This document shows positions 1 through 10,300 of a DNA stretch of 64,000 bases, one piece after another. The notes beneath the pieces are model-generated. The model was not told the DNA's origin. It worked only from the letters and a program-made list of their open reading frames with translations, and made no database searches. Numbering within the stretch: the first letter of the stretch is position 1; each line of letters opens with the position of its first letter. This DNA is from Oreocharis arfaki (taxonomy: Eukaryota > Chordata > Aves > Passeriformes > Paramythiidae), in the NCBI GenBank assembly GCA_013398015.1, contig VZRR01006744.1, positions 1-64,000 of the forward strand, written 5' to 3'. A program made the position numbers and the translations under genes.

Positions 1-429
1 AGACTGCTGTGCTGAGGCAGCTCTGGGGTTTTCTTCCTCCTCCTTCACCCAGGCCAGCTTGGGCACTCTGGGGGGTGTCTGCTCCATGTCACTGTTTGGA
101 GTTAGGACTGTTTGCAGAAGAGATGCTTCAGAAAAGCTCCAGATCAACAAGTGCAGCAATTGTGCCTTGAAGGCACCTGCAACAGAGAAGCCTCAGAAAA
201 GAAACAGGACAGCAAGTCCCACAGTCTGTCCTCGAGGGAACTGGCCGCAGGGATGGGAGACACTTTGGAAATGCTTTGGATCACCGAGAGGCCAGGAGGT
301 GGCAAATGTGACATTCACCAAGATGTATGCAGATTGATATCTGATATTGATTGATATCTTTTATTTTTCATACCTATGAGAGGCATCTGTTCCTTGTTAT
401 ACAGCTCGGTGGGAGCTGAGGTGTTGGCT
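1..429. other. No gene recognised at left edge
   Basis: I see no exon-like reading frame with splice sites, no repeat tail and no RNA gene here. Open frames are short, overlap on both strands and resemble no known protein. The stretch may be intron or intergenic DNA of a gene to the left. Confidence 0.4.
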
Positions 430-1290
430 GCAGGTTGTGCCGGGGATGGGGGAACGGCCGGGGCCCTGGCAAGGGCCCGAGACCTGGCACCGACCCTTTG
501 CCTAACCAAGGGCTCGGGGCTCTGTGGCGCCTGGGACGCTGCAGGAGTGGGGGAACAGCGAGGCTAAATACCAGCGTCGGGACGAGCAACAGACTGGGAC
601 GGGGCACGAGCCGGGGGAGAACCCAGCCCTCTCAGAGCCTCCCTGCTCCAAATTCCCACCTGCCAGCATTTTGTCCCGATTCGGGGGGATTCCTGCGGGG
701 CTTGAGGTCCCTCGGAAGGCGCACGCAGGACTGGAGGAAGGGGTTGCTTGGGTTTTTTTCAGCACGTGGAAAGGGACTTGAAAGTCGCTCTCAGTGCATG
801 GAGCACTGGCACAGCCCCGCACGGACAGGGCCGCCCTGGCCGGGCTGTCGGGGCCGCAGCTGTGCCGCAGGAACCGCAACACCGCTGCGCCCGAGGAGCG
901 GCCGCGCTGCCCTGGAGCTCAGCTCGGCACAGCGATGCCCTCGGGGAGTTGCCGAGCACAGCGATTCCCGTTCCTGCGGCAGGGTCTGGCGAGCGCATTT
1001 CCGGATCCCAACCGCTCCGAGGGGTGTGCCGGGCGGGGACTCGGACCTTTCCTGGCACTCGCCCCGGTTGGGTGGGCTGGGGCCGTGCCGAGCACCGCCG
1101 GCTTTCCCCGGGACCCCCAGCGCTGAGGTCTCTGCTCGGGGCTCTTTTTGCCGGGTGCTGTGGGGGGGCCTCGCCTCGGGGAGGACCCGGCCAGCGCTCG
1201 ATGTCCCGTGGACAACCAGGGCAGGACATCAGTGTGGCAGGGACGGCCCCGTGTCCGCAGTGGGGTCCCTGCGGAATCAGGGATGCAAGA
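430..1290. other. CpG-rich block, possible promoter or undefined exon
   Basis: This stretch is visibly G+C rich and dense in CG dinucleotides, unlike the AT-richer DNA on both sides. Because of this it stays open in several frames on both strands (for example a 295-codon frame on the plus strand from 435), but none reads like a known protein. A CpG island marking the start of an unseen gene is one explanation; a GC-rich LTR is another. The two long LTRs elsewhere in the window are also CpG-rich internally, but I could not align this block to them. Confidence 0.4.
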
Positions 1291-1849
1291 GTGCCCTGGG
1301 TAGATACCAGTCAGAGTGCTGAAGGCCTTTCTTTCAGGATATGCAGTCGGGAATCAAAGGACGAGTTGATGTTTACAGTCAGCTGCTTCAAGCACAGCGT
1401 CAAAAATAGTCGTGGGTTTGAGCCCTGTACAGAATGACAGCCATCCCATAGCGAAATTTAGCCCTCACACTTACTGTGCTTGTGGCCTTTCTGTGAAGAT
1501 ACCCAGTAGGGGAAGGAGTAGGAAGGCAAACCCTCCTTGTGGCTCCCTCACTTCCAGCTTGACGCTGATGAACACCAGGGATGCGAGTTCCAGCCCGGCA
1601 CAGTTCAACTCTGAAGATTCTCCCCATGGTGAAGTTTAGTCCTGGTGACTTTACAAATGATGCTGCTGAAGGGAACAGATCAGAAGCTACATCTTGCACG
1701 ACAGACTTCAGCTGCTGTGTGATTTGGCTGGGCACAAAGAAAGTGTAAGAACTTGAGAGGCACTTGCCTCAGCAACACACATGCTGAGATGGACACCAAA
1801 ACCCAGCACCATATGCACTCAACAAACATCTCATTTTCCTCACACAGCT

Positions 1850-2010
1850 CAGCCTCAAACACACACAAACCCAAACCCAACATACAAAAACACTACTACT
1901 GCTTTTCCTCTCAGCTACAATCACTTCACCACTCTTCCCACACTTCACTCGCCCCCCATATTTACACCTACCTACACCTTGCTTCACTTCAACCATCACT
2001 TTTAAACACA
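1850..2010. repeat. G-depleted low-complexity strip (C/A then C/T rich)
   Basis: The plus strand here is almost free of G: only a handful in about 160 bases, first CA-rich and then CT-rich. It is simple-sequence-like without a strict repeat period. No coding potential is supported. Confidence 0.6.
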
Positions 2011-3300
2011 ATTGACAGTCTTTAGCTACTTGTTTGCCTTTAAACATGGAATCATTGCTTTCTTGTACATTTTCATTACTTCTCAAACACTTCAAAGCTT
2101 GCTTTTGGGGGTTTCATGTGAATTGCCCAGTTCTCTCTATGTTGTCTTGGGGCTTTGTAGCAGGTGGGTTAATTCTTTTGACAGGTATTTTGTTTAGGTA
2201 CGAACTAAACACTGCCAGCCCGGCCACATGCCCTCCTCCCTCTGAGGGGGGGTGGGTTGGTTCTACAAATCCCTGCCACTCTATCACCCCCCTGGTTTTT
2301 TTTCCCTCTCCAGCTCATTGAAGGCAGTTTCCAAGGAGGCAAACTCATTCCTCTTGGGATTGTCCACAAAGAAAGCCCAAAACTTTCTCTTAGAAGAGGG
2401 ATTTTTACAGATTTGTTGGATTTTTAAGATAGGAGGGAGACTGTCTGGTAACTTCTCAGAATCATTCAGTACAAAACTTCTCTAAAACAAGCAGGCTTAT
2501 TTGTCTCTAAAACCAGTAACACTTTCTTTTTTTGTCCCTCTGCTTACCTTTGCAGGATTAGTGACAGGTCTCTACATATGCCTTCTCTGGCTTCTTTCCT
2601 CAGATGCTCCAAACACTCTGTTAGTGGGATAAAGGTAATCTTCTGACAGATGGGTTTTTTTTATTCCCCACTTTGCTATAATCACTGTTCCCAGAACGCC
2701 TCTGTTCCTTGTAGAGTGGATGGATTTCCCAAACATTAGAGTCCTTGAATGCTGGACCCTGAGAGATGATATGGCAGGTGGCAGAGATCACCGTAACCTC
2801 CCCTGGTGTTAATTAATGTGGGAGAGCATGTCCTGAGCTCTTTCCAGGTAAACTGCAGCTATGATCAAAGATTCGTCAACTCAGCAAATGCCAACCCAGG
2901 TGAGAGGAACCTTCTCCAGAACAGACACTTGTTGCCACCATGACTTGTACCTGAAATTTGCATTCGTCAGAAATTTGCACTGTTACCCTGAGAGGGATAT
3001 CCAGACACAAAGAGGTGTGTTGATGCAATACCAGATGAGGTCTCATGGTCACTGTGTGAAATACTGATGACCTCCCCTTGGATGCATTTTAGGAGATCAG
3101 AGCTGTGTATGCCTGTTACATGCTTTCCATTTGGTTTGATCGACAGTCAAATGGACCATCTACAAGCAGAGACTGCCATCAGTCACATGGACCCTCTGCA
3201 AACAAAAATGGAACTTTATGTTTTCTTTATTTTCCTTCATTTTGGAGTCAGAATGTTATTAATTACTGACTCAAGCTTTATTTAGAATTGATTTTGTTGG
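2011..3300. other. No feature recognised
   Basis: Ordinary mixed-composition sequence with short unrelated open frames on both strands. I see no conserved exon and no repeat that I can name. Part of the right end may belong to the retroviral remnant that ends in the LTR at 3492-3810. Confidence 0.4.
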
Positions 3301-3491
3301 ATGTATCTTCTATGAAAGGGCTGGAAAGTCTCTCTGCCCACTTTAAATCGGCATCGGATTTAGGCTCTGTCTGGTAACTGGCCATTACCAAACAGACCCC
3401 TCTTGGTGTGTGTGTTCTCCTTCTGCAAAGGGGCCCCTTGTGGAGGATTGCAAACACCACCCTTTTTGGTCTTTAATCAAAAAGGGGGAAC

Positions 3492-3810
3492 TGTGGATGC
3501 TGAAAAGCTGCTGGCAGAGAAAAATCCAGCACTTTGCAAGTATTCTGTGAAAGTCCTTGGTTTCCACATAAACAAACAGGATGGTTTTCTAAACATCTTG
3601 CAGGTGTGTTTTATTAGGAGTCTAACAGGTGGTGTGGGGTCTGACCAATCACTTGGAGAGGTGGTTGGACCAGGGACCAATGATCCTTGCCATAGACCAA
3701 TGCAAGGATTATATAAGGCCTGCCTGTAATTAAATGAAGTGAGATATCATTTCCCTTAACCTGAGCTCTGACTTGGACCTCCATTTTTTCTTGCTGCCTG
3801 TACTGCAACA
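3492..3810 (+). mobile_element. Endogenous retrovirus LTR (3' LTR-like), short
   Basis: A purine run (AAAAAGGGGGAA, about 3479-3490) looks like a polypurine tract. It is followed at once by a segment that starts TGTGGATG and ends GCAACA, the TG...CA form of an LTR of about 319 bp. A TATA-like stretch (GATTATATAAGG) lies near 3708-3719, and a CCAAT-like sequence lies upstream of it. The polypurine tract on the left implies that internal retroviral sequence once preceded it, so this reads as a 3' LTR rather than a solo LTR. No gag, pol or env frame is recognisable to its left. I could not find target-site duplications, so the ends are approximate. Confidence 0.55.
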
Positions 3811-3999
3811 GTGGTAAGTGCTGCTCAGGAAGTGGGGAGACATGGAGCAGGGGGTGTCTGGTGGAGGAGCACCTGCTGCTCCAGCATGACCTGCAGAAGT
3901 TTTTGCAGGACTGCAGAATTGACATCAGCCTTGCCCTTGATAGCAGAATCCAGCTGGTACAGGCTGACTGTGTCCATGGCTGCTGCCCTGCCCAAAAAC

Positions 4000-4385
4000 A
4001 CAGTCCCTGTCCTGGGGGAACAAGAGACTTCCTGCCTGGAAGGGATCCTCTTGGGTAGAAGGGGTAGTTAGCCAGTAGCCTCCTTCTCCTTCCTCCTCCT
4101 TCCTTCTCCTTCCTGCTCAAAATCACAGTGACTGTTCTGGGGGGACAGGAGCCTTCCTGCCCAGAAGGGTTTCTGTAGGGTCAAAGGGGTGCTTAGCAGT
4201 TTCCTTCTGTCCTGAGAGGACAGGAGCCTTTGTCCCAGAGGGGATGCTGTAGGATGAGTTAGGTAGGATGTAGGAGTGGTTAGCCTGCAGCCTCCTTGTG
4301 TCCTGGGGGACCAGGAACCTTCCTGCTCAGAGAGGATAGTGTCATGTAGAAGATGTAAGCAGTCAGCAGCCTCCTTCCTCATCTT
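4000..4385. repeat. Degenerate tandem array, about four units of about 85 bp
   Basis: Four successive segments begin near 4000, 4126, 4208 and 4298. Each carries the same order of words: a GTCCTGGGGGA-like start, then AGGAGCCTTCCTGCCCAGA-like, then GTAG...AGGGGT..TTAGC, ending in a CAGCCTCCTTC-like block. The first unit is lengthened by a pyrimidine run (4078-4117). The units differ by many substitutions and small indels, so the array is old. It is not coding in any frame I can support. Confidence 0.6.
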
Positions 4386-4492
4386 CCCCCTCAGAGAATT
4401 GAAGCCTGTGACTCACGTGTCCCTGTTCATGCCACTGCTTCCTCATTGCATCTCCCATTGCTTGGCAGTGCCCCACACTCAGCAGCAGGTAG

Positions 4493-5470
4493 GTCATAAA
4501 GTCATGGAGTCATAGAGTCAGGGAATGGCTTGGGCTGGAAGGGACCTTAAAGCTCATCTCATTCCACCCCCCTGCCATGGGCCAGGACACCTTCCCCCAG
4601 ACTAGGTTGCTCCAAGCCCCATCCAACCTGGCCTTGGACACTTCCAGGGATGGGGCAGCCACAGCTTCTCTGGGCAACCTGTGCCAGGGCCTCACCACCC
4701 TCATAGGGAAGAATTTGTTCCCAATATCTCATCTAACCCTGCCCTCTGGCAGTGTGAAGACATTCCCTGTTGTCCTGGCTCTCCAGGGTCTTGTCCAAAG
4801 TTCCTCTCCAGCTCTCTTCGAAGCCCTTTAGGCACAGGAAGAGGCTCTAAGGTCTCCCTGGAGCCTTTTTTCTCCATGCTGAACACCCTTGGCTCTCACC
4901 CTTTCCTCACAGCAGAAGGCTCCAGCCCTCGGAACATCTCCATGGTCTCCTCTGGATTCACTAGAACAGCTTCATGTCCTTCCTGTGCTGGGACCCCAGG
5001 GCTGGAGGCAGCTCTGCAGGTGCTCAGGTCTCACCTGAGCAGGGCAGAGGGGCAGAATCCCCTCTCCTGCTGTCCATGCTGTGAGATCAGCCCAGGACAT
5101 GGTTGGTTTCTGGGGGTGAGTGCACATGGCCAAGGCATATCTGGCTCTCAACTACCAGCACCCCCAGGTCCTCCTTGGCAGGGCTGCTCTCCATTCCTTC
5201 ATCCCCCAAGCTGGATTGATGCTCGGGGTTGCCCTGACCCAGGTGCAGCATCAGCACTTGGTCTTGTTGAACCTCATGAGACTTCCATGGGCCACTTCTC
5301 CAACTTGTCCAGGTCCCTCTGCATCACATTCAGACCTTCAGGTGTGTCACTGCACCCTCAGCTTGGCGTCATCTGCAAACTTGCTGAGGGTGCACTTGAT
5401 CCCTTCATCTATGTCATTCCTAAAAATATTAAACAGTACCGGTCCCTGTACAGACCCTGAGGGTCACTTG
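4493..5470 (-). mobile_element. CR1 LINE, 3' part, about 1 kb
   Basis: Read on the minus strand the element ends at 4493-4530 with the CR1 tail (AGGTCCCTTCCAGCCCAAGC-like, then octamer-like ATGACTC repeats). It runs rightwards through typical CR1 blocks such as the GTTCAGCATGGAGAA region (near 4875) and the AAGTTTGCAGATGACGCCAA region (near 5370). The long plus-strand open frames at 4681-5460 and 5120-5653 are antisense shadows of it. The element is 5' truncated, as most avian CR1 copies are. Confidence 0.93.
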
Positions 5471-5665
5471 TCTTCTCCTAAGTGTACCATGACACTGGAA
5501 GTGCATGTGGGGCAAAGTGGGTGGCATCATGTCAAGAGGACATCATGGTGCTTAGGATCACCATGGTCATGGCTAAGTCTTGGCTCTCTTTTTATTGCGT
5601 GTGAAAAAACAGTCTGCATTTGTATCCCTCTTTTCATGTGCTACATCTCCTGAGAAACAGAAAGA

Positions 5666-5935
5666 GATTTCCTCCAAAACAGAAAAATAATCTCAGGAAG
5701 TTTTCTTGGAGGAGTCGGGAGCTGCCACCCAGGATGTCGGTCCCAAAACCATAGATCAAAAGACTCCAGATGCCTGGGATTAATCTTGGATAGATGCCAG
5801 AGCTGAGAGTTTCTCCAAAGGAGAAAAATGACCTCAGGTAGCATCCTGGGAGTAGTCTAGGGCTGACACCTGGGATCTCTGAAATCAGAAATCAAAACAC
5901 TCTAGAAGATCTCTGGGAAGAGTGTCAGAGGATTC
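5666..5935. repeat. Two-copy direct repeat, unit about 120-145 bp
   Basis: Copy one (about 5666-5808) and copy two (about 5811-5935) share the same order of words: TCTCCAAA..AGAAAAAT, ..CTCAGG.AG, GGAG..G.C..GGGCTG.CACC, ATC.AAA..ACTC.AGA, and finally ..GTCAGAG. The copies have diverged and differ by short deletions. The minus-strand frame over them repeats the peptide pattern LPE-I/V-IFL-WR, which is just a reflection of the repeat. No family was recognised. Confidence 0.55.
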
Positions 5936-6495
5936 CTGGAAGAAGCAGTTTCCATCAAACAAGAATTACACTAAATACATCCTGTATCTACTTGATCGCT
6001 TCTGCATGTGCTCAATCCAAAATTGCAGCTTGGAGGAGATTTTAACAATAGGTGAAATCTACACAGCCATGTCCTCTCAAGACACATCACTGTGTGACAC
6101 TTGAATAATTCAGTTTCAGCAAGAAATTTATATGCAGAGTAATATCACAGACAGGTGTAAAGATGTCCAGAATCTGGAAAAGGCAAACGGGACTGAGTTG
6201 AGACAGCCTGAGTTGAATCTTCTTAAGTAAGTTTTTCTATCTTGCTTATCCGCATGAGTGTAAGCAGCAGGATGAAGGAAGTGATCATTCCCCTTTAGTC
6301 AGCTGCTTCCTTGATTATAGTTTTCTGGGGCTAAATGAATTAGAGGAGGCACAGGCTCCCAGCATAGTTTGGTGGAGATGGTGCCCATACGTCTGGGGAC
6401 AGGGAACCTGAGCCATGTGACATGAGGCTGCTGTGCCAGCTCCCCTCTGCCTGGGACACACACTAGCAGACGGAAAGGAGAACACAGTGAAGTTC
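5936..6495. other. No feature recognised
   Basis: No exon, repeat tail or RNA gene is seen between the two-copy repeat and the LSS polyadenylation site. Confidence 0.4.
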
Positions 6496-6499
6496 CTCT

Positions 6500-7316
6500 T
6501 GCATCACGCTTTGCAATTTATTATCCTGTCTGACTTCCAGCTCTGACAATGACTTGTGAATGCCCCAAGGCACCATGGCCTGAGCTGGGGGAAGGCTGGA
6601 GCCCTGGGGCTCAGGCTGTGCCATGATGCCAACCACCTCACTGCTTTCTGCTTCAGCTGCCCCTTTTCCACGGGCTGGTGGTGACTTCACCTGCGGAAGC
6701 TAGGTGCCACCAGCTGGGGGGAGAGAACAATAAAAAAATTAAGCAAAGCACTCCTTTTTTCCACACCTGGGGGAGGACAGGTGTCCTTCCCCTCTCAGCA
6801 CAGGCTCCAGAGTAGAGAGAGCAAATCAAAGGCCATCACTGGCACCCACAGTACAGTACAGGGGTCAGCTCAGCAAGGACTGTGCAGTGCCCCCACCCCG
6901 CCCCCCCGATGGTGGGCACAGGGGAGGCCCCAAATCCCACACTCTTGGTATAGACAGACAGCCTGCAATGATAAAGGCAGCCTTGCAAGCCAGGATGAGA
7001 GTTTGTCCAGGTGTGGAATACAACACAGCTTGGCAGCTTTGTCAGATCTTCTAAATTGTCTGAAAAGGCACTTAACTCCCCATCTGGGGATGGAGAATAT
7101 ACCTGGAAAAAAACTTAGAAAGAGAATGTTTAGAAGAGGTTCAACAGCAAGCAGAGGCTCTTCAGCACCGGTGCAGCACCCCTCCCTGTCAGAGGCAGCA
7201 GTCCACATGCTAAGATCAGCACTGAGACAGCCCAGGCAGCACACACCGCTATAGCCCCATGCAGATGCCAGAATCCAAGACAAGTCCAGGGCCATGGCAT
7301 ATCCAGCATCCCAGGT
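6500..7316 (-). other. LSS: Predicted LSS 3' untranslated region
   Basis: This sequence lies between the LSS stop codon and the candidate poly(A) signal. A 75-codon minus-strand frame (6463-6690) lies within it, but it has no recognisable homology and crosses the predicted cleavage site, so it is not called. Confidence 0.5.
6517..6522 (-). promoter_or_regulatory. LSS: Candidate LSS polyadenylation signal (AATAAA)
   Basis: On the minus strand an AATAAA hexamer follows the LSS stop codon by about 800 bases. I saw no other AATAAA on the minus strand between 6517 and the stop codon. It implies a 3' UTR of roughly 0.8 kb, with cleavage expected near 6495-6505. The site is inferred from the motif alone. 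Confidence 0.55.
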
Positions 7317-10300
7317 TCAAGCAGACAGGGCTCCCTGCTCCTCCTGTCCTGCCCTAGCCGAGGGTCTTGCTCTGGCTGGCAGCTGCCCAGCCAGAGGGCT
7401 GTTGGGGTGCAGCCGGCAGAACCGCCCCAGCGTCCAGATGGGGAAGATGTTGCGGTACGCGGTGTAACTGATGGCACATGACTTGTTGAACACCCCAGCA
7501 ATGTTCTCCTGAGAGACAAGCAGAGCAGAATGGTATGAGTGACAGGGGACTGCTGTGTGTTCAGGAACACCTTGGAAAGACTAAAGATGTACCTGAGGCC
7601 AGTCCCCATTGGGCAGCTGCTTATCCATCAACACTTTAATGCCCCTTTCCAGCACACCGATGTCAGGGTACCTGCAAAGCACAAGGGAGATGTGAACATC
7701 TTTATCCAAACCATCTGCAAAACCATTCATGTGCCTGGGGGACTGAACCACCTCTAGGCTGCCCCGAGCTTGCCCCAGGCATGCTGAGTGCTTCGGGAAG
7801 GGCTCCCACAACCCCAAGACACTAGATACTATGAATATATCATTTTCCCAGGCTGGAGGCCTGTAGTCATGATTAAAAGCTTTGCTTTGCACTGGGTCAC
7901 ACCAGCCAGACCCAAGGTCACCCAACCCAGCTTGCATCTCCCTTTTCCCTGAGCACTGGGGCCAGGTGGGGCTGCTCTTACCTGACAGCCATGAGCCCCA
8001 GCAGGGCCCAACAGGTGTTGTGGATCTGCGACTCAGCACTCTGCACGTACGTGCGCTGCTCACAGGACTCGAAATCCTCTCCCCACCCACCATCTGCCAT
8101 CTGCTTGGAGACGAGGAACTGGCAGGCCTGGGCCACCTCTTGGCAGACAGTCCTGCAAGGATGGGGACCAGAATCAAGGCAAGACTGGGGACAGAGAGTG
8201 TTTGGATGCCCACTGATCTCAGCTGCAAAGAAAAGCAGTGCCCATGGCCGGGACTGCCCCAAGAGTTTGAGGGTCAGGCAGCAAGTGCCCTGGCCTGCAC
8301 AAGGACTGCACAAGTACTGCAGGCACAGGATTTGGGAGGAGCAGTTCCTGAGGCAGGAGAGTCCATGCGCAGCCAGGGCATCCATCCAGCCCCACCATGG
8401 AGTCCTACCCTGGCCCAGGAGGTAGGTAGGGGCAGGACACCCCGACATCCCCTTCTCACCCGTCGTGGTACATGTGCTGCATGCTGGCAAATGCCTCCAG
8501 ACCAAACCAGGTGCCATAGGTGAAACAAACACCCCAGCTCCTAGGAGGAAGGGGAGAGCAGCACTGTCAGGGGCGCGAGGCGCCAGGGAGAGGCAGGCTG
8601 CAACATGCCTGTGTTCACAGAAGAGCAGAGCCAGGCACAGAGCTGCAGCCTGCCTTCCCCTACCTCCCAACCATGCCCAGTCCCACCAGTACCTGCTTCC
8701 CAGCTAACTCAGGTGTCAGCAGAACTGGGACTACAGGAGCTGGAGTGTTGAGGTTTTAAGAGGTCTCCTTTTGTTTTTTTTTTCTTTTTTTCTTAAAAGA
8801 ATTTTCCCCATATTTGGTTGCTAAGAGACAAATCACCAAGCGCTTAAGAGAGACAAAAGACCTGGCCACAAGGGGAGGAGTCCAGCTGGTTGCTCTGTTT
8901 CACCTGGGGTTTTCTGGTGTAAAGCGACATGCTGCGAGATTTGAACTGCCAAAAAGGGGCTGAGTACGGCTCCTAGCTCTCTTATTCTTCCGGCATTTGA
9001 GGGGAGAGGAGCTGCTCTCGGGTTGAAGAGGATTCATTACCGTCGCAGACTTTCTGCCTTTCTGCTGCCTTTTCTTCAACTGTGAGTTAAACTTCCTCAC
9101 TGGATCTCGCTGGCTGCTGCTCCTGGGACCCTGTTTAATACCCTACCTCACTAAAAGAGGGACCTTTTCCCCATTTGTTTTGGTGCCTCAGGGGAAAAAC
9201 CTCGGACTTCTAAGCCCGCCTTTCCCTGCCCCACTGGGAGCCAGGCCACAGCTGCCCTGCCCCTGTCGTTCCTCAGACGCCCCTGCAAGCCTCTGCTACA
9301 CTGTAGCTCCTCACTCCCTGCCTGCCGAGAGGTCCCGGGGTTTCCGCTGCAGCTCCAGAGCTCGATACATCTCCTCTATCACCCGGGATTTTGTGTTCAT
9401 CCCTACTGTTCCAGCCTGCTGCCCCCGAGGGTCCTGCCGGACACCGGGGTCGGCTGCCCCGGGAGGTTGTGAAGCTTCTCGGCCGCCACCGCGTGGTGCC
9501 CAGGATCGCTCCGGAGCGCCCCCTGCAGGCGCGGGGGAACCATCGCACCCGCCCTGCTCACCGGGAGCCACCAGCGCCCCTGCCGGATATGACCGGATCT
9601 ACACCAAAGGGGAAAGTGGCAGCCAACAAGGCTGCACCGGGTGTCTGTTCTGTTTTGTTACAACTGCCATAGTAACTGTTGTTTGTTTTGTTTCATATAT
9701 ACTAGTAAAGAACTGTCATTCCTATTCCTCACATCTTTGCCTGAAAACCCCTTAATTTCAAAATTATAACAATTTGGAGGGAAGGGGGTTGCATCTTCCA
9801 TTCCAAAGGAGGCTCCTGCCTTCCTTAGCAGACACCTCTCTTTCAAACTAAGACATGGAGCCACCCCAGATTTCTCTGGGTCTTGTGCAGTGCACAAGAT
9901 ACCTGTTCTACCTGGGCTGGAGGAAGAGTAACTGAGAGCAAAGCACACCAGCTAGAGGAGGATCAGCCCCTACTTTCCCTCCCACAGATCCTGCCAGCCA
10001 GGAATGCTAGCCATTATGATCCCTCTCCCACTGGGGCAGCCAGAAGAAAACTGGGTGCTGGGAACACAGCTTACCCTTCCCAGGACCCATCTGGTCGCTG
10101 CTTCTTGCGACAGAAATCCAGGCCCTTCTGTAGAGTCTCCCTGGACAGGAAAGAAGTCATCCACTTCAGCAGCTCAAACTCAGTGTCTGCTTCACTGGGG
10201 CCTCCATCAGCCCCTCTGAGGCTTTGATGGGTCCCATTATTGGAGGGCACAAGAGGCAAGAGCATGCAGATAGGCAGCTACGTTGTTCAGGAGGCTGTGG

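Noticed and set aside
435..1322. 295-codon plus-strand open frame
   Set aside because: It lies in a CpG-rich block where several frames on both strands are open at once. Its translation has no recognisable homology and it shows no splice structure.
4681..5653. Long plus-strand frames of 259 and 177 codons
   Set aside because: They are antisense to a minus-strand CR1 element and are explained by it.
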